20,000 nucleotides of DNA from a virus, in IMG/VR virus record IMGVR_UViG_3300010155_000149, positions 1-20,000 of that record; one strand, given 5' to 3'. The position numbers and the translations under genes were made by a program. The stretch's first letter is position 1, and the number at the start of each line of letters is the position of its first letter. Shown piece after piece: positions 8,355 through 15,667 of the stretch. The notes beneath the pieces are model-generated. The model was given only the letters and a program-made list of their open reading frames with translations, ran no database searches and had not been told where the DNA came from.

Positions 8355-8950
8355 TGAACAAAAATCTTCTAGTAGACACTATTGCATTTGATGTATCACA
8401 AGATCAGATACATGAATCTATAACCCGTAATGCTGGTAGGTTAGTGGTAAAGGGCACTCTTCAGAGAGCCGAATCTACTAATCAAAACGGACGAGTGTAT
8501 CCAAGAGATATTTTGGTTAGAGAAGCTAAGAAGTATACGTCTGAATTTATTAAAGAACGCAGAGCAATGGGTGAGTTAGACCATCCTGATAGTTCCGTTG
8601 TTAATTTAGCCAACGTTTCACATAATGTATTAGAGATGCATTGGACTGGAAACGATTTGGTTGGGACTATTGAAGTATTGAGCACACCTTCTGGTAACAT
8701 ATTGAAGGAGCTGTTCAAGAGTGGTATTAAATTAGGAATTAGTTCTAGAGGTTTGGGATCCATTAAGCAGGAAGCTAAGGGGGATGAAGTTCAAAAAGAT
8801 TTTGAATTGATTGCTTTTGATTTTGTATCCAATCCGTCTACTCATGGAGCTTTTTTACAACCGGTTAATGAAGCGAAAGGTTCTAGGGGTGCACATGAAA
8901 AGTGGACACAAGTTGAATTAGCTATTAGACATATTTTATTGGGGAATTAA
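8354..8950 (+). CDS. 21: Prohead core protease (gp21-like, MEROPS S77-type)
   Basis: This 198-residue serine protease would mature the prohead by cutting scaffold and capsid proteins. The order of motifs matches T4 gp21: a beta-rich start with GRLVVKGTLQRAESTNQNGR (28-47), GELDHP with His77 as probable catalytic histidine, GISSRG with Ser130 or Ser131 as probable nucleophile, and ELIAFDFVSNPS (151-162), where Asp156 may complete the triad. Length is close to T4 gp21 (212 residues). The last 25 residues (KGSRGAHEKWTQ onward) are not typical of the core fold and may be an autocleaved tail. It overlaps the upstream stop by one base, and the next gene begins two bases after its stop. Its probable substrates, gp22 and gp23, are encoded just downstream. 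Confidence 0.93.
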   Translation: MNKNLLVDTIAFDVSQDQIHESITRNAGRLVVKGTLQRAESTNQNGRVYPRDILVREAKKYTSEFIKERRAMGELDHPDSSVVNLANVSHNVLEMHWTGNDLVGTIEVLSTPSGNILKELFKSGIKLGISSRGLGSIKQEAKGDEVQKDFELIAFDFVSNPSTHGAFLQPVNEAKGSRGAHEKWTQVELAIRHILLGN

Positions 8951-8951
8951 G

Positions 8952-9467
8952 ATGAAACTCAAAAAGATTTTAGAAGAAAGTATCGGTGGCATGGTTGCTA
9001 TGGAAGCTATTGGTGATTTTAAAGGCGGTAGTAGGGGTGCTAAATTATCTGCTATTGCTAAGCAAATTGTACAAAAGGAAGAAGACGATGCTATAATGCC
9101 TCGCGAAGATTTAATTAAAAACGTTTCAGAATTTTCATCTTATGGACCTTCTATTTATAAGAAACACAATCTTAAAGAAGTTGGTAATATGTTTATAGAA
9201 ATTTCCAAAGCATGTAATAAGCATGTAGTAGAAGAAACGGCAGATTGGTTTGATAGAGTAACCGTTCAGCGTAATATGAATGAGTTGAAAAAGCAAGCTA
9301 CACAGTTTCATAAGATTGCTAATGAAGCACAGTCGTTACAGGATAGGATGTCTGCTTTGTACGAGGATATGGGTAATGTTTTGAATCGTTATTTTAAAAT
9401 AAACGAAGAACACGAACCTGGTCATGATGAAGATGATGAAGAGTTAAATGCTGGAAAAAATTATTAG
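8952..9467 (+). CDS. Helical acidic-tailed protein between protease and bS21, unknown function
   Basis: This 171-residue protein begins MKLKKILEESIGGMVAMEAI and is helical throughout, with a probable coiled coil around residues 105-150 (MNELKKQATQFHKIANEAQS and onward). It ends in an acidic tail, EPGHDEDDEE, starting at residue 155. That tail strongly resembles the repeated EPGHEDED and EPGMEDEE units of the scaffold protein encoded downstream and the QPGMEDED tail of the portal. No enzymatic motif is seen. Location and the shared tail suggest a prohead-core or scaffold-associated protein; this is inference. GGGGAA at 8941-8946 supplies a ribosome binding site inside the protease gene end, and the bS21 start codon directly abuts its stop. 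Confidence 0.75.
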   Translation: MKLKKILEESIGGMVAMEAIGDFKGGSRGAKLSAIAKQIVQKEEDDAIMPREDLIKNVSEFSSYGPSIYKKHNLKEVGNMFIEISKACNKHVVEETADWFDRVTVQRNMNELKKQATQFHKIANEAQSLQDRMSALYEDMGNVLNRYFKINEEHEPGHDEDDEELNAGKNY

Positions 9468-9665
9468 ATGGCTATCTACGTAAAGGTTATAGACGGTAAA
9501 ATAGAGTACGCATTAAAAAAGTTTAAAAAGAAAGTTAAGGATTCTGGTTTACTTCATGAAATACAAACTAGACAGTTTTATTTAAAACCTTCAGCAATAA
9601 AGCGTGAAAAAAGAGCAAAGGCAAGAGTTAGAGCTCAAATGAGATCAAAAAAAGCGATGCTTTAA
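9468..9665 (+). CDS. rpsU: Phage-encoded ribosomal protein bS21
   Basis: This 65-residue basic protein matches bacterial small-subunit protein bS21 nearly end to end. E. coli bS21 has [20 protein letters not shown] and REFYEKP; this protein has ALKKFKKKVKDSGLLHEI (15-32), RQFYLKP (35-41) and a lysine/arginine-rich C-terminal tail with KRAKARVRAQ. It is six residues shorter than E. coli bS21 (71). bS21 sits near the anti-Shine-Dalgarno end of 16S rRNA and helps mRNA recruitment, so a viral copy could swap into host ribosomes and favour viral mRNA. bS21 is known as one of the commoner ribosomal proteins in phage genomes. The start abuts the upstream stop with only a weak GGAAA-type site, so translation probably depends on coupling. 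A 124-base non-coding leader follows. Confidence 0.93.
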   Translation: MAIYVKVIDGKIEYALKKFKKKVKDSGLLHEIQTRQFYLKPSAIKREKRAKARVRAQMRSKKAML

Positions 9666-9789
9666 AATATATTACATATATTTATATCCAAATATAATGC
9701 ACTCACATTCGTTGAGTGTTATCAATTAATCAAACCGATTAAAGTTCCCAATAACTTTACAATGTAAAATCTCTTAGAGGAGAATCCTT
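9666..9789 (+). promoter_or_regulatory. Leader before scaffold gene: promoter-like AT tract and three small hairpins
   Basis: No ORF lies here. The left part holds ATATTTATATCC (9678-9689), whose - strand contains the exact T4 late octamer TATAAATA (9679-9686), and a forward TATAAT (9693-9698). Three inverted repeats follow: CACTCA/TGAGTG (9700-9705 with 9713-9718), TTAATC/GATTAA (9726-9731 with 9737-9742) and TTTAC/GTAAA (9756-9760 with 9764-9768). The gap ends in AGAGGAGAATCC (9776-9787), a strong ribosome binding site for gp22. The hairpins lack U-tracts, so they do not look like terminators. A promoter plus structured leader for the abundant scaffold and capsid mRNA is the likeliest reading. 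Confidence 0.45.
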
Positions 9790-10863
9790 ATGGATAAACT
9801 ATTGCAAGAAGCAATTGCAGACGCAAAAGCAGTACGCGAAACTGCGTTAGCAAATGCTAAATTAGCACTCGAAGAGGCCTTTACTCCACATCTGAAATCA
9901 ATGCTATCCAAAAAGCTACAAGCTGAAATGGAAGGCGAGGATGAGGAAGCCGATGACCCAGTAGAAGAAGAAATGGATTCTTCTGAAATCGGAGCCAGCG
10001 ACAATAAGGAACCTGATGCAGCCGCATCAGAGGCCGATAGTCAAGGACCCGAAGAAGAAGGATCAGCATCCGAAGCTGGGGCTGAAGACGAGGAAAACGA
10101 AAAAACTTCTGATCAAGCCGTAGGTGAAAACATGGAACCCGGTCACGAAGATGAGGATGCTGATGAAGCACCTGATCAAGCGATGGGTGAACAAGAAGAG
10201 CCCGGTATGGAAGACGAAGAGGGTGATGAAGATCCCGATTTAGAAGAAGTTTTACGTCAACTTGAACAAGAAATGGGTATGGAAGATGAAGAAGGCGAGG
10301 AAGAAATTCCTGAACCTGAAGTTGCAGCTCCTGCAGAGCAGGACGAACCTATGCCTGGTATGGAAGATGAAGAAGGCGAAGAAGAGGCTCCAGGAATGGA
10401 AGCCGAAGATGATGATATCGACTTAGAAGAAATTATCAAAGCTCTCTCAGAAGAGGGTGAAGATGAAGAAGAAGTCGAAGAACAAGAAGAGCCCGAAGAA
10501 GATCCGGCTGCTGAACTCGAAGAGTATAAGCAAACGGTACAGTACTTACGTGGTAAACTTCAAGAAGTCAATCTTCTCAATGCTAAGCTTCTCTACACTA
10601 ATAAGCTTTTCAGAAGCCGTAACATTTCTGAAACTCAAAAAATGAAAGTGATCGAACAGTTTGACCGCGCTGCTAACGTACGCGAAGTTAAACTTGTTTA
10701 CACTACATTTGCTGAGTCGATGAAACGTAAACCGGTTAATGAATCTGCTTCTAGAAAAGGTCAAGCTTCTAAACCAATGCGTTCAACTAAATCTCGTAAG
10801 CCAATCATCGGTGAGCAGGTCAATTTTAAGACCCGCATGAAGAAATTAGCTAACATTATTTAA
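9790..10863 (+). CDS. 22: Prohead core scaffold protein (gp22-like) with long acidic repeat region
   Basis: This 357-residue protein forms the core on which the capsid assembles and is later degraded by gp21. Three parts are visible. The N-terminal helix (LLQEAIADAKAVRETALANA, 4-23) and the C-terminal part (LQEVNLLNAKLLYTNKLFRS, about 257-276, then ISETQKMKVIEQFDRA) match scaffold proteins of marine T4-like viruses. Between them, residues about 46-237 are extremely acidic, with repeats of PGMEDEEG or close forms beginning near residues 116, 137, 163 and 189. T4 gp22 is 269 residues, so the acidic insert explains the extra length. The C-terminus is basic (KRKPVNESASRKGQASKP). Codon choice shifts here towards C- and G-ending codons compared with the upstream genes. 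The capsid gene follows after 14 bases. Confidence 0.92.
   Translation: MDKLLQEAIADAKAVRETALANAKLALEEAFTPHLKSMLSKKLQAEMEGEDEEADDPVEEEMDSSEIGASDNKEPDAAASEADSQGPEEEGSASEAGAEDEENEKTSDQAVGENMEPGHEDEDADEAPDQAMGEQEEPGMEDEEGDEDPDLEEVLRQLEQEMGMEDEEGEEEIPEPEVAAPAEQDEPMPGMEDEEGEEEAPGMEAEDDDIDLEEIIKALSEEGEDEEEVEEQEEPEEDPAAELEEYKQTVQYLRGKLQEVNLLNAKLLYTNKLFRSRNISETQKMKVIEQFDRAANVREVKLVYTTFAESMKRKPVNESASRKGQASKPMRSTKSRKPIIGEQVNFKTRMKKLANII
10111..10236 (+). repeat. Two tandem 63-bp (21-residue) acidic repeats within gp22
   Basis: GATCAAGC begins unit one at 10111 and unit two at 10174, 63 bases apart and in frame. The encoded units read DQAVGENMEPGHEDEDADEA and DQAMGEQEEPGMEDEEGDED. Shorter relatives of the second half (GMEDEEGEEE) occur again at about 10276 and 10357. 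Unequal expansion of an acidic unit explains the length of this scaffold. Confidence 0.75.
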
Positions 10864-10877
10864 CGGAGAAATTAATC

Positions 10878-12491
10878 ATGTCATTCAAAAAACAGATTAA
10901 AGACGTTATGGGTGGATACAATCCGCATAATGTGTTGCTAGACTCGTCCCGCAAATTGGTCAACAAATGGGAGCCAACAGGCTTACTCGATGGCATAAAA
11001 AATGAGAGCGAAACCGCCGGAATGGCTGTGCTTCTGGAAAACCAGGCGCGTCAGTTAATCGACGAAGCTTCTCAAGTGGGAACCTCGGCAAATCAAGAAC
11101 AATGGAGTGGCGTTGCCCTTCCGTTAGTTCGCAGGATTTTTGCTGAGCTATCAGCACAGGAATTTGTTTCTGTTCAACCTATGAACCTACCGTCTGGTCT
11201 AATTTTCTATTTAGACTTTAAATATGGTTCAACACAACAGGGTGGAAAATTACACGCGAAAGGTTCAGACCTTCACGGTGATACTTCCAGTTCTGGTGAT
11301 CCAGCTGGCGGCATGTATGGTGCCGGTAAGTGGGGATATTCAATTAACGATGCTGCCGCATCCGTAGTTGTAGCCGCTGCAAACGTAGTGACTGCTTCAG
11401 TAGCTGATGTTAGATTCGACGCGAATCTTTCAGCTTCAGCTGCAGGTAACAATCTTAGGAAGCTTACTTTTACAGCTCCCGCAGATGCTGATACCGATGG
11501 TGCAAAAGCATGGGCGATCCATTCCGGATCCGCCGCTAGTAAGGTAATAACCCATTACCCAGCTTTTACTTCAGTTTCTGGTACTTCAGTATCGATGATC
11601 ATCAGTGGTTCAGTTAGCGCTGCTGCAGATGAAAACATCAATATTGCGTATCATAAAGCTCCAGCCGAAACAAGTCGTGGTGACTTTGAAACCACGTTTG
11701 CATCCGAAGGATCTAATCCTGAAGAAACTAATGCAGGCATTCCTGAAGTCGACATTCAGATGCGCTCTATCGCTATTACAGCGAAGACTCGTAAACTGAA
11801 GGCCGTCTGGACGCCTGAATTGGCACAAGACCTCAACGCATATCACGCGGTGGATGCTGAGGCAGAACTGACAGCTATGTTGTCAGAGTACGTAACCATG
11901 GAAGTAGATTTGGAAATCATCGATATGTTGAAAACCCACGCTTCCGCAGCCACTGAATATTGGTCAGCTAAGGTTGGATACGAGTGGGGTGGATCAGCAT
12001 TTGATACTACTTCCGCTAACGCATCCGCTTACACCAAAGGTGAGTGGTTCCAGACTCTTGGTCACAAGGTCCAAGCAGTATCTAATGCAATTCACAAGAA
12101 AACTCTTCGTGGCGGTGCAAACTTTATGGTGGTCTCACCTGAAGTTGCTACTATCCTAGAAGTAATTCCTGGATTTGCTACGGATTCTGATGGGGATCCT
12201 GGTAAGAGTTATGCTATGGGCGTACAGAAGATCGGAGCGTTAAACAGCCGTTTCGACGTGTACAAGAATCCTTACCTACAGGACGATCAGATTCTCTGTG
12301 GTTTCCGTGGGGCTCAGTTCCTTGAAACAGGCGCTGTGTATGCACCTTATGTGCCACTGATCTTGACACCCGTTGTTTACGATCCGACTAACTTCACTCC
12401 ACGCCGTGGTGTGATGACTCGCTATGCTAAGAAAATGGTTCGTTCCGAATTCTACGGCTTAGTGAACGTCGCAGACTCAGGTCGCGTGTAA
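10878..12491 (+). CDS. 23: Major capsid protein (gp23-like)
   Basis: This 537-residue HK97-fold protein is the main shell subunit; T4 gp23 is 521. Family features include WEPTGLLDGIKNESETAGMA (31-50), NQEQWSGVALPLVRRIF, FVSVQPMNLPSGLIFYLDFK, and near the C-terminus PRRGVMTRYAKKM. The prohead protease of T4 cuts after I-x-E or L-x-E sites; I61-D62-E63 followed by Ala64 (QLIDEAS) lies almost exactly where T4 gp23 is cut after residue 65, so a mature protein starting at Ala64 is predicted. Residues about 150-290, rich in Ala, Ser and Thr, may include an insertion-type domain. CGGAG at 10864-10868 serves the start. The gene is the most G/C-rich in the window by eye and ends just before a strong terminator, both fitting very high expression. 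Confidence 0.96.
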   Translation: MSFKKQIKDVMGGYNPHNVLLDSSRKLVNKWEPTGLLDGIKNESETAGMAVLLENQARQLIDEASQVGTSANQEQWSGVALPLVRRIFAELSAQEFVSVQPMNLPSGLIFYLDFKYGSTQQGGKLHAKGSDLHGDTSSSGDPAGGMYGAGKWGYSINDAAASVVVAAANVVTASVADVRFDANLSASAAGNNLRKLTFTAPADADTDGAKAWAIHSGSAASKVITHYPAFTSVSGTSVSMIISGSVSAAADENINIAYHKAPAETSRGDFETTFASEGSNPEETNAGIPEVDIQMRSIAITAKTRKLKAVWTPELAQDLNAYHAVDAEAELTAMLSEYVTMEVDLEIIDMLKTHASAATEYWSAKVGYEWGGSAFDTTSANASAYTKGEWFQTLGHKVQAVSNAIHKKTLRGGANFMVVSPEVATILEVIPGFATDSDGDPGKSYAMGVQKIGALNSRFDVYKNPYLQDDQILCGFRGAQFLETGAVYAPYVPLILTPVVYDPTNFTPRRGVMTRYAKKMVRSEFYGLVNVADSGRV

Positions 12492-12516
12492 TCTTTATTG
12501 CACATTGATCATAATT

Positions 12517-12544
12517 AAAGGGGCTCTTCGTGAGCCCCTTTTTT
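12517..12544 (+). terminator. Intrinsic terminator after major capsid gene
   Basis: A 10-base stem AAAGGGGCTC (12517-12526) pairs with GAGCCCCTTT (12532-12541) around the loop TTCGT, followed by a T-run (12539-12544) and further T-rich sequence. It is 25 bases past the capsid stop. This is the only strong rho-independent terminator I see in the window and marks the end of the head transcription block. Confidence 0.92.
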
Positions 12545-12573
12545 ATTTTAGTGGTTACAAGTTCAGTTGAACG

Positions 12574-12586
12574 ATATTTATAAACG
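12574..12586 (+). promoter_or_regulatory. Candidate late-promoter element ATATTTATAAACG (second exact copy)
   Basis: This copy is identical over 13 bases to 7071-7083. It lies between the capsid terminator and the neck genes, exactly where a new promoter is needed, and about 28 bases before the next start. As with the other copy, forward TATAAACG is close to the T4 late octamer and the - strand contains TATAAATA exactly (12575-12582). The GGAG ribosome binding site for the next gene is at 12602-12605. Confidence 0.5.
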
Positions 12587-12613
12587 GAAACGTTTCTAAA
12601 TGGAGAAATAACA

Positions 12614-13777
12614 ATGGCTGTACCTATATGGCAAGGAAGTAGCTCTTTTCAACCAGGAGCAACTCCTTACGGTTTTTATGATGCTGATACAGAATTTTCT
12701 GGTTCTGGAGCACATTCTGTAGATAGATTTGCAGATTGGGCCGGCAGACGACTCGGATATCCTATCGTTGATATCGAAATGCAATCGGGATCTTTTTATG
12801 CTTGTTTTGAAGAGTCAGTTACTGAATATAGTTCGCAAGTCAATCAATTTAACATTAGAGATAACTTACTTCACCTTCAGGGTCAAGCTACGGGATCTAA
12901 TATTTCAGGTAAAAGAATAACGCCTACTTTGGGAAGAACTGTTTTTCTAAGCCAGCAGTATGGAACAGAAGCTGGAGTTGGTGGATATGTAGACTGGAAA
13001 AAAGGGAGTATCGATGTAGCCGTTGGAACTCAAGATTACGATCTTAACGCTTTGTGGTCTGCTGTTTCAGAATCTGGAAACTCTATCGAAATAAAGAAAA
13101 TATATCACGATGCACCTCCAGCTGTTCAAAAGTTTTTTGATCCGTATGCAACTACTGGGTACGGAACAGCTAATTTTATAGAAGGATTTGGTTTCGGTCA
13201 ATTTTCTCCAGCTACTAGTTTTGTTTTGATGCCAGTATTTGAAGATCTTTTAAGAATGCAAGCAATAGAATTTAACGACGAGTTTAGAAAATCTAGTTAT
13301 TCTTTTACGTTGATAAACAATAAATTACGTATATTCCCGATTCCTACTTCGACAACAAAGTTATATTTCGATTATATTCTGATGTCAGAGCGTGATAATA
13401 CATTGATAACGCCTGGTGGTGGGTCTGAAGATGTGATATCTGATTATTCTAATGTTCCGTACGATAATATAGAGTACAAGTTTATAAATGATGTAGGTAA
13501 ACAGTGGATAAAAAAATATGGTTTAGCATTGAGTAAAGAATTACTCGGTAATGTTAGAAGTAAGTTTGGTTCTATTCCAATTCCAAATTCTGAAGTAGTG
13601 TTAGATGGTGAAACACTGAGATCGGAAGCGACAACTGAAAAAGAATCGTTGATAGCAGAATTAAGGGAAACGCTAGAACAAACTAGTAGGAAAATTATGT
13701 TGGAAGCCGATAGCGAAGAGAGTACACGTTTGCAGGAAAAACTTAATAAAGTACCATTAAACATTTATATAGGGTAG
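12614..13777 (+). CDS. Neck / head-closure protein, probably gp13-like
   Basis: This 387-residue protein starts MAVPIWQGSSSFQPGATPYG and contains GYPIVDIEMQSGSFYACFEE, followed by EYSSQVNQFNIRDNLLHLQG, a helix-rich region resembling head-tail connector proteins of marine T4-like viruses usually called gp13. T4 gp13 is 309 residues, so this one is longer. The second half includes SYSFTLINNKLRIFPIP (beta-rich) and a charged C-terminal helix (about 335-378). gp13 binds the portal-neck interface and seals the filled head together with gp14. Support comes from the following two genes, which resemble gp14 and gp15 in that order. The assignment is by motif memory and context, so exact orthology is moderate. 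It is the first gene of the transcription block after the capsid terminator. Confidence 0.7.
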   Translation: MAVPIWQGSSSFQPGATPYGFYDADTEFSGSGAHSVDRFADWAGRRLGYPIVDIEMQSGSFYACFEESVTEYSSQVNQFNIRDNLLHLQGQATGSNISGKRITPTLGRTVFLSQQYGTEAGVGGYVDWKKGSIDVAVGTQDYDLNALWSAVSESGNSIEIKKIYHDAPPAVQKFFDPYATTGYGTANFIEGFGFGQFSPATSFVLMPVFEDLLRMQAIEFNDEFRKSSYSFTLINNKLRIFPIPTSTTKLYFDYILMSERDNTLITPGGGSEDVISDYSNVPYDNIEYKFINDVGKQWIKKYGLALSKELLGNVRSKFGSIPIPNSEVVLDGETLRSEATTEKESLIAELRETLEQTSRKIMLEADSEESTRLQEKLNKVPLNIYIG

Positions 13778-13781
13778 TCAG

Positions 13782-14267
13782 ATGCCTGGAAGATTTTTAC
13801 GGTCACGAGATTTAAACTTCTTTGATACTGTTAATAAGGAATTGATTGGAGATCCAAAATCCAAGAAGAATGGTGTCATAAATCAAGAAGTAGTCGTGTA
13901 TAAGATTTCAACGTATGAAACTCAACCAAATCTATACGGTGAATCTTCGTCGGGTCGTGTTTACAAGAACGGAATAAAGTTAGCTTGTATTATTGAAGCT
14001 GCAGATTTTGATTATGAAATAACAGAATTCGGTCCGGATCTTAATCAAGATGGAACGTTTTCTTTTCTTAGACAATCTCTTATTGATGTAGATTTTGTTA
14101 CAGAGATTGGAGATATAATTGAGTGGAATTATGCATATTGGGAAATAAACGAAATACAAGAAAATCAACTCATAGGTGGTATGCAAGAAAACAATCATGC
14201 TGTTATTTGCAATGCTTATTTATCAGAACAGAGTCGAGTTGGTATCGAAAGAATTAGAGCACACTAA
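13782..14267 (+). CDS. Neck protein, probably gp14-like (short form)
   Basis: This 161-residue protein opens with MPGRFLRSRDLNFFDTVNKE, then LYGESSSGRVYKNGIKLACI (about 52-71) and EIGDIIEWNYAYWEINEIQE (about 107-126). The pattern of an N-terminal FF-containing segment, a GES..K.Y motif and a late GD(I/L)I...F/W segment resembles T4-like gp14 neck proteins. T4 gp14 is 256 residues, so this would be a reduced form. Location between the gp13-like and gp15-like genes is the main supporting argument. gp14 works with gp13 at the head-tail joint. The start is four bases after the upstream stop and its own stop overlaps the next start (TAATG), so the three neck genes look like one translationally coupled unit. 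Confidence 0.6.
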   Translation: MPGRFLRSRDLNFFDTVNKELIGDPKSKKNGVINQEVVVYKISTYETQPNLYGESSSGRVYKNGIKLACIIEAADFDYEITEFGPDLNQDGTFSFLRQSLIDVDFVTEIGDIIEWNYAYWEINEIQENQLIGGMQENNHAVICNAYLSEQSRVGIERIRAH

Positions 14268-15661
14268 TGGCTAAAAAAATATCAAAAAAATTACAAACAG
14301 CTTCGGATAAAATAAACAGAGGAAGAGAAGTAACTAGGCAAGACGATAAGGTTAGAAATCCTAAAATCGGTTTGTTGGATATAGATTCTACTATTTTTTA
14401 TTATTTTGAAAATGTTATCAAGCCTATAGTAGAAGAAGCCGGAGAACAGGTAAAGGTTCCTGTAATATACGCGAATCCCGAAAGATGGGCAGCTATTCAA
14501 AGGCAAGGACATATTCGGGATAACAAACGAAAGATAATGACTCCGATCATTACTTTTAGGAGAACTAATCTTACAAAAGACGAATCGATTCCAGTTGATA
14601 AGTTAGATCCTACTTCTCCAAAATTAGTTACAACTTATCAATCTAGGTACACTCAAGAAAATAGGTACGATAAACTTTCAGTAACAAAGGGAATATCTCC
14701 AAAGAGAGAGATGTTTAATGTTGCAGTTCCAGATTATGTTGTATTGAATTACGATTTTATTATATGGACTAGTTTTACTGATCAAATGAATTCTATAGTT
14801 GAGAAGATCAACTGGTCAGAGGGATCTTATTGGGGTGAACCTGGAAAATTTAGATTTAGGTGTACTATTGATAGTTTTGAAGATGCTAGTGAATACGAAG
14901 GTAACAAACGAAGTATAAAGACTAATTTTTCTGTTACCCTTAGGGGATATTTGGTACCGGATTCGTTTAACGATCTTATATTAACTCAAAAATTTATAAC
15001 ACCCAAACAAATAATAATTTCTGATGAAACAGATATTAATATTTTACCAATAACACATATTGATGATGAAGGTGCAAAGTCCATTAGAGTTGTAACCAAT
15101 CTTGGTTCCGGAGGTGGTGGATCTTCGACTTCTGTTTCTACTCTGACTCTTGCACCTGGAGATAACATGAGTTTTACTGCGTTTGCTTATAATGGAGTCG
15201 GTGCAATATCTTCATTGTTAGCTACTTCTCTCGATCCTACTTTTTCTACGGTTACGTCATCGTTGGGAATACGAACGGCATATTTACATGTAGAAACTGG
15301 TTCTTATATTGGAGAGGATATTAATGTTATTGGAACGGGATCTTTTGGAAGATTAGAAACCGGTGCGATATCAGGTACAAGTCCACTTCAAGTAGACGGA
15401 GGATTGAATTTATCCGGAGATATGGCTATGACGGGAAGTTTAGCAGTTCTTGGGGATTTTATTGTTGATGGACAAACTACGTTAACTCAAGTTGATATAG
15501 ATGAAAAAGCATTGGTAGTTTCAGGAGCATTTGCGATTGCAAACGCAGTTATAGGTGAACAGACCCAAAAAGCTAGAGCTGAAATAGAAAGCCTTGGTAT
15601 TTTAGGTAATAGAACAGAGGATCTAGCACCCGTGTTAGATTTAGGTGATGGATTTCAATAA
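14267..15661 (+). CDS. gp15-like tail terminator/sheath stabiliser with C-terminal fibre-like extension
   Basis: In this 464-residue protein, residues about 30-235 follow the order of T4 gp15: FYYFENVIKPIVEEAG (44-59), VKVPVIYANPERWAAIQRQG (62-81), PIITFRRTNL, VLNYDFIIWTSFTDQMNSIV (159-178), then a strand pair ending FSVTLRGYLVPD (221-232). gp15 caps the tail tube and sheath and joins the tail to the neck; T4's protein is 272 residues. Residues about 236-464 are extra: after a glycine-serine linker (GSGGGGSS, 280-287) comes a low-complexity, fibre-like region with TGSFGRLETGAISG (357-370) and LNLSGDMAMTGSLAVLGDFI (380-399). The same style is seen in the fibre genes that follow. The frame is continuous, so this is a true fusion in this sequence. 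Extension function is unknown; surface decoration at the neck is possible. Confidence 0.75.
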   Translation: MAKKISKKLQTASDKINRGREVTRQDDKVRNPKIGLLDIDSTIFYYFENVIKPIVEEAGEQVKVPVIYANPERWAAIQRQGHIRDNKRKIMTPIITFRRTNLTKDESIPVDKLDPTSPKLVTTYQSRYTQENRYDKLSVTKGISPKREMFNVAVPDYVVLNYDFIIWTSFTDQMNSIVEKINWSEGSYWGEPGKFRFRCTIDSFEDASEYEGNKRSIKTNFSVTLRGYLVPDSFNDLILTQKFITPKQIIISDETDINILPITHIDDEGAKSIRVVTNLGSGGGGSSTSVSTLTLAPGDNMSFTAFAYNGVGAISSLLATSLDPTFSTVTSSLGIRTAYLHVETGSYIGEDINVIGTGSFGRLETGAISGTSPLQVDGGLNLSGDMAMTGSLAVLGDFIVDGQTTLTQVDIDEKALVVSGAFAIANAVIGEQTQKARAEIESLGILGNRTEDLAPVLDLGDGFQ

Positions 15662-15667
15662 ACTTTG

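Noticed and set aside
9693-9698. Host sigma70-type -10 box TATAAT before gp22
   Set aside because: No convincing -35 box lies 16-18 bases upstream, and the region is so AT-rich that TATAAT is weak evidence by itself; kept only as part of the leader description.
9666-9789. Possible tRNA or small RNA gene in the bS21-gp22 gap
   Set aside because: The three hairpins do not form a cloverleaf, there is no T-loop GTTC motif, and no terminator-like end.
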